Assembly (NCBI GenBank): GCA_029259935.1 | Contig: JAJDEH010000139.1 | Coordinates: forward strand, 1-36,878 | DNA: 36,878 nucleotides | Reading direction: 5' to 3' | Origin: Planctomycetota bacterium | Lineage (GTDB): Bacteria; Planctomycetota; Planctomycetia; Pirellulales; Pirellulaceae | Shown here: one piece after another, positions 8,683-15,173 of the stretch | Layout of the letters: every line of letters starts with the position of its first letter | Numbering within the stretch: position 1 is the first letter of the stretch | Translations under genes and position numbers: made by a program | Notes under the pieces: generated by a model | Seen by the model: only the letters and a program-made list of their open reading frames with translations | Told to the model about the DNA's origin: nothing | The model's database searches: none

Positions 8683-9489
8683 TCACCGACCAGACCCCTG
8701 TGCCGGGCGCGCCCAGCTCATACGCAGCCAGTCCGGACGAATCGTCATGACGGTGCCGAGCGCGACCGAGGTGCCATGTCCGATCACGTGCCAAGTCGCG
8801 TTGTCGGCGCCGTACCACGGCGAGGCCATGTTCATGAGGCCATGCGCGACGATGACGAGCCATAGATTGCGTCCCCACTCGCGCGCGAGCCACGCGAACC
8901 AGATGCCGCCGGCCGTCGTGAAGAGGCCGTGCGGCCAACCCTGTGCGAACCCGTCTGCTGTCCACTGCACGTGCATCAGCCCGAACAGCACGCCACTCAC
9001 GATCGCCGTCGGCCAGAATGAGACACCCGCCAGCCGCACGAACGCGAGGACGAGCACGCCCCGGCAAAACCACTCCTCGGCGAACGGTCCTGTGACGTAG
9101 ATGCGCACCATCGGCCACTTGAACGCGATGTCACCACCCGTCACCGCACCGAGCAGCAGCATGGGCAGCGCGATGACCAGGCCGACGAAGCATCCATTCC
9201 CCACGGCGCCGCCCAGACCGAGGTCTCTAAGCAGCCCGGCCGAATGCCCCTCGCGCCCCCTCTTCATCCAGGCCCAGAGCCCGACGCCGAACACCACCAG
9301 GAGCACTTCGCTGTCCAAGTTGCGCACCCAGTCGGCGGCACCGGAGTCCGCCATCCACTTGTGGAAGCTCTTGAACAACCCAATGTCACCGCGATAGCGA
9401 AGAAAAACAAGCGCGCCGATGACCGCCAGCCAGATACCCGCAACGAACAGTCTCGTCTTTCCCGGCGGGGGCGCGTTGGCGATCGTCAT
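8683..9489 (-). CDS. CPBP-family intramembrane glutamic protease
   Basis: Predicted multi-pass membrane protease of the CPBP (CAAX protease and bacteriocin-processing) family, related to Rce1. All three catalytic motifs can be seen: EEWFCR (E138, E139, R143), FGLMH (F169 to H173) and HGLMN (H216 to N220). Hydrophobic segments at about 13-30, 62-75, 99-116, 145-172 and 190-215 fit the fold. The ATG at 9489 is preferred over the GTG at 9513 because an AGGATC stretch lies 9 nt upstream of it. The gene is flanked by remnants and opposes thpR, so it may have been acquired. Substrate unknown; such proteins act in membrane-protein maturation or self-immunity. Confidence 0.87.
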   Translation of the reverse strand: MTIANAPPPGKTRLFVAGIWLAVIGALVFLRYRGDIGLFKSFHKWMADSGAADWVRNLDSEVLLVVFGVGLWAWMKRGREGHSAGLLRDLGLGGAVGNGCFVGLVIALPMLLLGAVTGGDIAFKWPMVRIYVTGPFAEEWFCRGVLVLAFVRLAGVSFWPTAIVSGVLFGLMHVQWTADGFAQGWPHGLFTTAGGIWFAWLAREWGRNLWLVIVAHGLMNMASPWYGADNATWHVIGHGTSVALGTVMTIRPDWLRMSWARPAQGSGR

Positions 9490-9585
9490 CGGCAAGATCC
9501 TGATCCTGCACACCGCGGGAAGACGGTGCCAGGTAACTGATAGGAATTTTGATTTACAACCAGATTACAAGGAAGAGCCGCTAAT

Positions 9586-9774
9586 TCAAGGCGAGTGTTT
9601 TGCAATGGTGAACGAAACTGGGCCTGCCTGAGGCGGTTCGATGAACGACACCACCTGCATCTGGTCGCCCCACTTCGGCCAACACAAGGGATCCACTTCG
9701 TAAGCCCGCTTGATCAACATCGCCCATGATTGGCGGCTGACTGCCGCCGTTAAGAAACTCGAACAAAAGATTGA
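9586..9774 (-). pseudogene. Transposase C-terminal remnant (IS91-like)
   Basis: A degraded fragment reads SRQSWAMLIKRAYEVDPLC, then PKWGDQMQVVSFIEPP, ending at TGA 9586-9588. This matches the C-terminal region of IS91-like transposases, where a Trp-rich segment leads into 'YEVDPL' and a zinc-binding CPxCG motif. The second cysteine of that motif is a tryptophan here, and a stop (9775-9777) closes the frame upstream. No transposase catalytic region remains, so it is a decayed insertion. Family membership is from memory of the motif. Confidence 0.6.
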
Positions 9775-9777
9775 CTA

Positions 9778-10186
9778 ATTTAATACTGCAAAGGGGTACT
9801 GTGACAGAATCCGCTCTCTCGCCTGGCGTAAAAAGGATCAGCAGGACCGCGCGAGCCGACGCCATGCCAGGCGCGCGTCCTCTTGAGTCGTCACGGTTAG
9901 CCCGCAGCATTTGATACATTTGATCGTCACATTTGACGGGCCTCGCCAAATATGGCGACCACGTTTTACGGAATCAGTTCCGTTCGCTCGATGATCCCAA
10001 GGAATGTGCCACATCGCTTCCCAGCGAACGCCGAAATTTCATGTGCCGACCGGCAGCAGTCGAATTCTTCGATTGGAGATGACTCGCCAATCTTAAGAAG
10101 TGGCACGCTACTTGCTTTGCCTAGTCTCGAAACGTTGCTCTTGAAGCATCACAAACCGCCCTTTCACAACGAATGGACCAAGTACT
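9778..10186. other. Non-coding stretch upstream of the YHS gene
   Basis: No gene supported. A minus-strand frame here yields a few protein-like residues (QEDARLAWRRLARS) with an in-frame stop, so more gene debris may be present. No clear promoter for the YHS gene was identified. Confidence 0.4.
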
Positions 10187-10600
10187 ATGTCAACGAATAC
10201 GATTACGATGGAACTCGTCAATGTCGCTGGTGCAAGTGAAGTTGCTCTGCACGGGCACGATCCGGTGGCATTTTTCACCGACTCGAAGCCAGTCAACGGC
10301 AATTTCAAGATTACCGCGACCCACCGCGGCGCAACGTATTTCTTCGCCGACGAAAAGAACAAAGAGCTGTTCGCGGCGGATCCTGAAAAATACGCCCCGC
10401 GGAACGGGGGCTTCTGCACCTTCGGTGTTTCCGTCGGCGCACTCTTCCCCGTGGATATCACCACTTGGCAGGTCTACAACGACCGGCTGTATCTCACGTT
10501 GAATCCTGAGATTAATGAGATGTTCAAACAAGACATGGATGGAACCATCGCAAAGGCAGACAACAATTGGCCCGGTCTTCTGGAGAAAAACGCCAAGTAG
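10187..10600 (+). CDS. YHS domain-containing protein
   Basis: Small soluble protein of 137 residues with a YHS-like domain. Typical features are GHDPVAFFTDSKPVNG near residues 23-38 and the later ATYFFADEKNKELFAADPEKYAP block, followed by a GGFC segment. YHS domains are short metal-associated folds often found near heavy-metal or redox proteins; the exact role of stand-alone copies is unknown. No signal peptide is seen. The ATG at 10187 has only weak sequence upstream to serve as a ribosome-binding site. Neighbours are remnants, so context gives no pathway. Confidence 0.85.
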   Translation: MSTNTITMELVNVAGASEVALHGHDPVAFFTDSKPVNGNFKITATHRGATYFFADEKNKELFAADPEKYAPRNGGFCTFGVSVGALFPVDITTWQVYNDRLYLTLNPEINEMFKQDMDGTIAKADNNWPGLLEKNAK

Positions 10601-10914
10601 GAGTGAATCGATCTTTCGATCAGGAGACTCCAATGCGTAGGTTGGTCTGGATGAACTCGCAGCGTCGTACGTTTCGAAGACAAGATGCGACAAGTTGCTC
10701 TCCAACGTTCGGCGTTGCGTGTACCAGGCGGCTAAGTTGATGGGTTCACGATTTGGTGGAACTCGCATCCCCAGTTGGATTCAACAATGCGCCTTTATCT
10801 GGCACTCCGCCTAGCTGGAATTACGAGGTGGGTCCAATTGGGGCCCACCAAAGTAACGAACGACAAGCCGGCTATTGTGCATTGGACCGACGCGGATTGC
10901 GGCGGAGTTACGGT

Positions 10915-10937
10915 GCGGAGGTTTGTCCAACCTCCGC
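10915..10937. repeat. Perfect intergenic hairpin
   Basis: GCGGAGGTT (10915-10923) and AACCTCCGC (10929-10937) form a 9-bp stem with a TGTCC loop. There is no T-run on either side and no adjacent gene end. Role unknown. Confidence 0.6.
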
Positions 10938-11062
10938 GTTCAACAAGACGGCGTAAATCACTTCGGTGTACGCCACGTGTACGCCACCGACGCAAGTTAA
11001 AGGTCGTTCGTTCTTGACTGTGAGTGAGTCACTGTTTTGCAGGCGGCGAGGGGCCGCCGCCC

Positions 11063-11176
11063 CTTGGCCTCCATATCCTGCTTGGCGACACTGCGGCCAT
11101 CAAGGTCCGGAACATGATGGACAATGTCACGGCCGGTCGGGTTTCACCGGTGCAGATGGTCGCGAGGAAGGGATGA
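11063..11176 (+). pseudogene. SAM-dependent methyltransferase C-terminal remnant
   Basis: The plus strand encodes LGLHILLGDTAAIKVRNMM followed by DNVTAGRVSPVQMVARKG and a TGA. This closely resembles the C-terminal end of a group of class I SAM-dependent methyltransferases, where a GLH-x-LMG segment leads to R/N-NM...EEGR-x-xPVQ. Nothing upstream is methyltransferase-like, so only the end of the gene survives. Recognition is from memory and would need a search. Confidence 0.45.
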
Positions 11177-11481
11177 GCAAATTACCACGGTTAGCGATTC
11201 AGCAAAGCCACTTTGGACGCATCCGCGTCGGCATTCTTACTTACGAAGAAATGTTCAATCACCAAAGTAGACGCTTCGTCCCAAGAACTCGTCGTGCGTT
11301 GCACGGGCCCAACAACGTTGCCCTGGCCAAACAACACCGTCGTGGAACAGACTTGAATGGGTGGGTGGTTCGATTGGCAGCCGTGTAGCAATCCGCTATT
11401 CTGGGGGCCGCCGTCGCGCAGCTTCAAGTTCAGTGCTACTGACTTGGATCAGCCGACCCAGTTTCATTTACAGAGGCTCCC

Positions 11482-11922
11482 ATGATCCGAACCATAATTC
11501 TGCTCCTGTTGTCCATTTCGTTGGTCGGATGTGGGAGTAAATACAAGACCGAAAATGGGCCTTCAACTTCCGCGAAGTCGAACGGCGAGGTGCGGAAGCC
11601 GAAAGCGGACTCCAGTCAGAGAAAACACGAACTCCAGATCGCCTATGTCGCTCCCGATGGAACGCGAGAGATCTTCCCGATGAAGGGTCACGAACCAGGC
11701 TCCCTAAAGGTCACATTTCGCGAGGGAACTCCCGAGGCGTTCTGGTGCAAACTGACGTTCGTAGTGCAAGAAGGGGAAGGGGACTTTTTCGAGTTCGATC
11801 GCCAAACCAGCCCCACTAGCTCTGCTGGGAAGAAGGTCGGCTACCATGGGGAAGCCAAGTCGATTGCCAAAGGTGAGTTCGGCGAGTTCTTTCTCGAGCC
11901 CCTTGCCCTGGACGCGGATTGA
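11482..11922 (+). CDS. Predicted lipoprotein of unknown function
   Basis: A 146-residue protein with a lipoprotein signal peptide: hydrophobic residues 5-15 followed by the lipobox LVGC with C17, the expected lipid-modified cysteine. The mature part begins with a Ser/Lys-rich linker and contains GTREIFPMKGHEPGSLKVTF, with a beta-rich, acidic character. I do not recognise the family. The ATG at 11482 overlaps the TGA of an interrupted upstream frame (ATGA), and no strong ribosome-binding site is evident. Confidence 0.65.
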   Translation: MIRTIILLLLSISLVGCGSKYKTENGPSTSAKSNGEVRKPKADSSQRKHELQIAYVAPDGTREIFPMKGHEPGSLKVTFREGTPEAFWCKLTFVVQEGEGDFFEFDRQTSPTSSAGKKVGYHGEAKSIAKGEFGEFFLEPLALDAD

Positions 11923-12235
11923 CTGGCGTCCGTTTTCTAGATTGGACCTTTTTCCGACGCTGGCTCCATTCCTGCTTTGAGTCGTAGATGATCAGCCTAC
12001 GGCAACCTGCCCACTTCGTTTTTTTGGGCCAGTTCGCCCGCTCTCCCAATCGGCAGACAATGGGAAATCCTAATTGTCGCCGAACACACGCTTCAGTTTG
12101 ATGTCGTCCATGGTCCTCTCCAGCTCTGATTTGGCTCCTACGTAGGGGAGCTGGAATTGACAGTGTCGATTCTGTCAGTCGCGCGGAGATGCCCTGCGTT
12201 TCACACTCGCGCAGCGCCCTCTAAGATAGCGGCCA
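11923..12235. other. Intergenic stretch with a dispersed repeat and a peptide-like fragment
   Basis: Contains one copy of a 26-bp dispersed repeat (11967-11992). On the minus strand a 34-codon open stretch (about 12070-12171) reads LPYVGAKSELERTMDDIKLK before ending in FGDN and a stop. It contains an internal ATG at 12112 behind GGAGAGG. It looks like the tail of a lost gene or a tiny ORF; too short to call. Confidence 0.4.
11967..11992. repeat. 26-bp dispersed repeat, copy 1
   Basis: Matches 14795-14820 at 23 of 26 positions. On the minus strand both copies read IIYD(S/P)KQE, so the repeat may be a shared coding remnant rather than a regulatory site. Confidence 0.6.
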
Positions 12236-12673
12236 CTAACTCTGCGTTTCGTCATATCGAGGTATTGGTTCTAGGTTCGGTTCCACGAAAGTTCTCCGGG
12301 CTCTATCTGAAAACAGCAACTCTTTCGAGTAGTGCGTTTGCATGATTCCCGTATCGAGAAGCTTTGGATTGGCATCGATAAACTCGGATGCCGAGCATGT
12401 TGCTGGTGCCAGAGCCCTGAAATGACGCACCGCCAGGACCCATGCCCGCGTCATGGTCTCGTGATACTTCGATGATGGCTCCACGCCGATATGGGATAAG
12501 AATCCACGGAGTGCATGGCGGACCGCGCGGCATGTTGCCTGAGTGTCATGCCGGCAAAGGTAGATGTAGGCCATTCGAATGTGCGAGCGGTGGTCAAAGT
12601 CGTCGGGCGACAGAGAGTACGCCTCGAATCGACGCAGAAAGTCCTTGTCTTCAACAGATGCGTGATGGGCCAT
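12236..12673 (-). CDS. Conserved protein of unknown function, operon partner of the ribbon-helix-helix-like gene
   Basis: A 145-residue soluble protein. Conserved-looking motifs are FDHRSHIRMAYIYL near residues 26-39 and KYHETMTRAWVLAV near 68-81; the paired His residues could bind a metal or a nucleotide, but this is speculation. I recall similar small hypothetical proteins in several phyla but no known function. The ATG at 12673 is chosen because an AAGGA lies 10 nt upstream and the family-like sequence starts there; the longer frame to 12781 overlaps the upstream gene. It begins 5 nt after the stop of the upstream gene, so the two are almost certainly co-translated. Toxin-like or enzymatic roles are both possible. 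Confidence 0.72.
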   Translation of the reverse strand: MAHHASVEDKDFLRRFEAYSLSPDDFDHRSHIRMAYIYLCRHDTQATCRAVRHALRGFLSHIGVEPSSKYHETMTRAWVLAVRHFRALAPATCSASEFIDANPKLLDTGIMQTHYSKELLFSDRARRTFVEPNLEPIPRYDETQS

Positions 12674-12678
12674 GGTCG

Positions 12679-12942
12679 TCACTTTTCCTTGAGCCTGTGG
12701 CTGGCGGTCGAGTCGATCTCCAATCCGTAGACCTTCTTCAGCTCGGCCACAACCTGAAGCGATTCCTTGGAGAAGGCACATTTGCCGTCAAATGCGTGAA
12801 GGACAATCCCTTCAAGCAGGTCGCCAAGCGAGATGTCGTGATATTCAGCAAGTCCCTTAAGCACCTTGACAAGTCGTTTCTCCATCCGAACGCCGGTTTG
12901 GACACGCTCGACGACAAACTTGTCTTTTGATTTCTTCGCCAC
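12679..12942 (-). CDS. Small ribbon-helix-helix-like protein, GTG start
   Basis: An 87-residue basic protein beginning VAKKSKDKF. The middle, with VRMEKRLVKVLKGLAEY followed by SLGDLLEGIVLHAF, has the pattern of a ribbon-helix-helix DNA-binding fold: a short strand followed by two helices. Start choice: a GGAGG sits 6 nt before the GTG at 12942, far better than the ATG at 13035, and the residues upstream look non-coding. The next gene follows after 5 nt. The arrangement resembles an antitoxin or regulator ahead of its partner, but I know of no demonstrated toxin function for this family. It adjoins the cassette-like repeat at 12945-13083. Confidence 0.7.
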   Translation of the reverse strand: MAKKSKDKFVVERVQTGVRMEKRLVKVLKGLAEYHDISLGDLLEGIVLHAFDGKCAFSKESLQVVAELKKVYGLEIDSTASHRLKEK

Positions 12943-12944
12943 CG

Positions 12945-13083
12945 ATGGCCTCCAGACGGGGGCTGACACCGCCCCTGCCATCAGGAAACGGCTTGAACAA
13001 GAGTCAAGTTTGCCACCCCAGCGAGGCTTGAACAACGAAGGTGTGCCCTAGGCCAATGCGTAAGAACCATGTTGTGCGAACCC
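12945..13083 (-). repeat. attC-like element A
   Basis: Lies between the TPR gene and the ribbon-helix-helix-like gene. The outer right core is GTTGTGCGAACCC (13071-13083). The inner dyad is ACACC (12966-12970) with GGTGT (13040-13044), extended by GGGC and GCCC with a two-base bulge on one side, as in the extrahelical bases of attC sites. The outer left core (expected near 12945-12960) is degenerate. Confidence 0.55.
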
Positions 13084-13532
13084 TACCCCGGTTTGTTGGC
13101 CAGCCATTCGTTCAGTTTCTGTTTGTATTTGGCATCCGTAGGGTCAATTTCGACGGCCCGACGATAGGATTGCTCGGTTCGCGACCAGTATCCCATTTCG
13201 TCGTATACATCGCCGAGGCACCAATGCGGGCACGCGACGTCAGGCAAGAGTTCGATTGCTTGTTTGAAGTATGTTTCGGCGTCGTCATAGCAAGAAAGAG
13301 CGTAGCAAAGATTGCCCATATAGAGATGCGTCCACCCGTCGTCAGGGTCAATCTCGAGTGCCCGTGAGTAATAGCTGTGGCATTTGTCTAGCTGGCGTTC
13401 CCGAAGGTAATGGCGACCAATGAACACGAGGAGATCGACGTCGCGAGGTGAATACCGTTCGAGGTCGAGCAAACCAGGCAGGTCGAGCGTCTCGTAGTAG
13501 TCGATGCGGGCATTGCGTTCGTCACTGAACAT
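13083..13532 (-). CDS. Small TPR protein, cassette-borne
   Basis: A 149-residue soluble protein made mostly of tetratricopeptide repeats: YLRERQLDKCHSYYSRALEI, then LCYALSCYDDAETYFKQAIE, then DEMGYWSRTEQSYRRAVEID. TPR repeats mediate protein-protein contacts; the partner is unknown. The ATG at 13532 has no strong ribosome-binding site. The TAG stop (13083-13085) shares one base with the 13-bp inverted repeat that brackets the gene, the compact layout of an integron cassette. There is no signal peptide, so it should act in the cytoplasm. Confidence 0.82.
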   Translation of the reverse strand: MFSDERNARIDYYETLDLPGLLDLERYSPRDVDLLVFIGRHYLRERQLDKCHSYYSRALEIDPDDGWTHLYMGNLCYALSCYDDAETYFKQAIELLPDVACPHWCLGDVYDEMGYWSRTEQSYRRAVEIDPTDAKYKQKLNEWLANKPG

Positions 13533-13559
13533 GCGAGACGGACACCATCAGGGCACCCT

Positions 13560-13711
13560 GGGTTCGCACAACGGGAAGTATTGCCGACGCCGCCCCTGAC
13601 CGAAGCGGAAAACGTCGAACAATCAAACACCGATTTTACGCGAACGCACGTTGAATGAAAGACGAAGGCGTGCCCGGAGGGCCCTTGCGGCAGATGCGGT
13701 GTTGGGCGACT
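13560..13711 (-). repeat. attC-like element B
   Basis: Lies between the Imm1-like gene and the TPR gene. On the minus strand the outer cores are GCCCAAC (from 13701-13707) and GTTGTGC (from 13566-13572). The inner dyad is ACGCC (13587-13591) with GGCGT (13667-13671). Relative to element A, the central base pair changes from A-T to G-C while pairing is kept. The outer right core fits RYYYAAC exactly; GTTGTGC departs from GTTRRRY at one base. Confidence 0.6.
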
Positions 13712-14093
13712 ACGCCTCGCCCCAGCGGATTGCCAGCGAGAGTGCCCCATGTTGAACGAACACTCGCATCGCATTACGCGCGAGGTCATTTTGAATAGTG
13801 TTCTTACCAGCAAACGCTGAATGATGGCCGCACATGAAGAAATCGTGTTCGCTTTGGTCATCCGTGCCGTTGGAACTGATGGGATATGGCGAATCGCCGT
13901 CGGGATAGATGAACGTCAGGACGCAGCGAGTGTGACCAACGCCGATCGTAAGCGAACCCGAAGGACCGGACACATGGACGAGGATGGGACGTGTCGATTC
14001 TGCGTGCAAGCGCTCGAGCAGCGAGTCCAATTCATCAACGGAGCAGACGGTCGCACCATCATCGTCCTGCCAGCAGACTTGGTGCGGTTCCAT
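13710..14093 (-). CDS. Imm1-like immunity protein, cassette-borne
   Basis: A 127-residue soluble protein that resembles the Imm1 immunity family, whose members neutralise secreted or contact-dependent toxins. Seen: an N-terminal segment with LDSLLERL, then PILVHVSGPSGSLTIGVGHTRCVLTFI, a Tyr/Ser-rich turn, the DFFMCGHHSAFAGKNTI block with conserved-looking Gly-His-His-Ser, and a C-terminal SLAIRW. No toxin gene is adjacent. The ATG at 14093 is 11 nt from the cassette boundary core (14105-14111) and has no Shine-Dalgarno, so it may need read-through from an upstream promoter. The TAG stop overlaps the 11-bp inverted repeat. Family assignment is from pattern memory. Confidence 0.6.
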   Translation of the reverse strand: MEPHQVCWQDDDGATVCSVDELDSLLERLHAESTRPILVHVSGPSGSLTIGVGHTRCVLTFIYPDGDSPYPISSNGTDDQSEHDFFMCGHHSAFAGKNTIQNDLARNAMRVFVQHGALSLAIRWGEA

Positions 14094-14100
14094 TTGATTG

Positions 14101-14165
14101 AGTCGCCCAACGGTGTTCTGGACGCCAACCTGTCGCTAAGTACATTTGGACACTCGAAAGTTGGC
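14101..14165 (-). repeat. attC-like element C (partial)
   Basis: Begins with the outer core AGTCGCCCAAC (14101-14111), then GACGCC as in elements A and B, and an inner dyad GCCAAC (14124-14129) with GTTGGC (14160-14165) preceded by CGAAA. The far outer core on the right was not found, so the next cassette boundary is unclear. Confidence 0.45.
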
Positions 14166-14794
14166 TTGTTGTCGTGTGTTCTCATCTAGCATAGCTGCTT
14201 GTCGATTCTCAGGTCAAACCTGCTGAGGTCGCCTTCCCCGCCCGCAATTCGGCAGTTAGCCAACTGCACGAATTCACATCATCCTCACTCGGAAAGAAAG
14301 CTCCCAACCCCGCGTCGGTCAGAGGACCGATGCAGTTTCGGACTTTGGCTTCGTGCGTTCGGAGTGAAACGCCGAAGCAGGCTAATTCGCGTCGGTGGCG
14401 ATAACCTCAGCAAGTTTCGGAGAGTCCGCAGCTGCTGAAGTTTGACACACTTCGGCGAGTTGGGCTACGAAAGCTCCCTGAACTTCACGGCACCCTGATT
14501 GAAGTCGTATCGGCGAACGCGAGCTGGGTTGGCACGATACCCATCCAATCGCCCCATGGTGACTGGACGGTTTTGAACTTGGTGCAACCTGTGTACAGGG
14601 AAGGGGTTACTGCATTGAACCCCGATTGTCAGTCGGGGTGACTGGATTTGAAAGGTTGCTGGATGGCGTTGGCCAATTCTAGGGGGCCTCCCCAGGGCTG
14701 TGTATTCGTGAATGATGTCGAACCGTCCGAAGTCGCGAATGACCGAACGCCAAAACTGCGGAGGTGACAAACTAGTGGCCACAAAAAGCCGTTT

Positions 14795-14820
14795 CATTCC
14801 TGCTTTGGGTCGTAAATAAT
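14795..14820. repeat. 26-bp dispersed repeat, copy 2
   Basis: Differs from 11967-11992 at three positions, all purine-purine changes. Minus-strand reading is LPIIYDPKQE followed by TGA. Confidence 0.6.
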
Positions 14821-14831
14821 TGGCAGCTCAG

Positions 14832-14847
14832 ACCGCTGATCAGCGGT
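14832..14847. repeat. Perfect 16-bp palindrome
   Basis: ACCGCTGATCAGCGGT reads the same on both strands. It lies in non-coding sequence 12 bp from repeat copy 2. It could be a dimeric protein site or a cruciform; no gene start is adjacent. Confidence 0.55.
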
Positions 14848-15173
14848 AGAGTCGTCCGAAAATAGTTAGAATGTGTGCGCCGCGAAAGTCTAGTTGTTCG
14901 TAAATCAACACGGTTTCTGAGGAGAACCCATGAGCGGTGCCGGTGTGGACATGGCGGCGACACCAAATACGGTCCAGACACGGGGGCCTCGTACACACCG
15001 CGGGGCAGTGCGCCTGGGGCCTCAAGTTCGTCACGGCACTCAACACCAGGCCCTGGTGCGGGAAATCGGGGTATGTCAAGATCTTCACGTTTGTTCGAGT
15101 TTGTTGACTTCATGCGGTATGATCAAGGTGAGGTGGACGAAGCTCATCTCCGCTGGACATAGGAGAGTCAATC

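Larger units (their letters stand above)
10601..11481. other. 880-bp region of gene debris and hairpins
   Basis: No intact gene is supported. Contents: a methyltransferase C-terminal remnant (11063-11176), a perfect hairpin (10915-10937), a GC-rich inverted repeat near 11042-11062, and a plus-strand frame at 11195-11485 broken by one internal TGA (11354-11356). The second half of that frame overlaps the lipoprotein start by ATGA. An open minus-strand frame (11191-11427) covers the same bases, so which strand was ever coding is unclear. Confidence 0.5.
12945..14165 (-). mobile_element. Putative integron gene-cassette array without integrase
   Basis: Two single-gene units, the TPR gene (13083-13532) and the Imm1-like gene (13710-14093), each lie exactly inside a perfect inverted repeat: GTTGTGCGAACCC (13071-13083) with GGGTTCGCACAAC (13560-13572), and GTTGGGCGACT (13701-13711) with AGTCGCCCAAC (14101-14111). 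In integrons the first bases of a cassette (GTTRRRY) are complementary to the RYYYAAC core at its other end, which is what is seen. Related folded elements separate the genes, the genes all point the same way, and stop codons touch the repeat. Read on the minus strand, any integrase would lie to the right; none is visible. The exact ends are inferred. Confidence 0.65.
14166..15173. other. 1-kb region without an intact gene
   Basis: Holds dispersed-repeat copy 2 (14795-14820) and a perfect 16-bp palindrome (14832-14847). Two overlapping frames look protein-like: minus strand about 14465-14797, with PPQFWRSVIRDFGRFDIIHE, and plus strand about 14412-14632, with LPELHGTLIEVVSANASWVG. Neither has a good start or a family I recognise, and they cannot both be real. 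Likely a decayed gene region. Confidence 0.45.

Noticed and set aside
9581..9949. Minus-strand 122-residue frame
   Set aside because: It is a shadow frame of the transposase remnant, which is readable in a different frame at 9586-9774.
11195..11485. Plus-strand frame with one internal TGA and ATGA overlap with the lipoprotein gene; possible recoded stop
   Set aside because: Opposed by a full open minus-strand frame (11191-11427), no start codon at its beginning, and no recognisable family. A recoding claim would need transcripts and conservation.
12070..12171. Short peptide-like stretch ending in FGDN on the minus strand
   Set aside because: Too short, no upstream start for the conserved-looking part; only noted as possible gene tail.
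12945..14165. CRISPR array
   Set aside because: The repeats are inverted and differ between units, with genes in between; there are no regular direct repeats with spacers.
14465..14797. Minus-strand 110-residue frame with a protein-like start
   Set aside because: The sequence degrades after the first 35 residues and a plus-strand frame overlaps it; no family recognised and no ribosome site.
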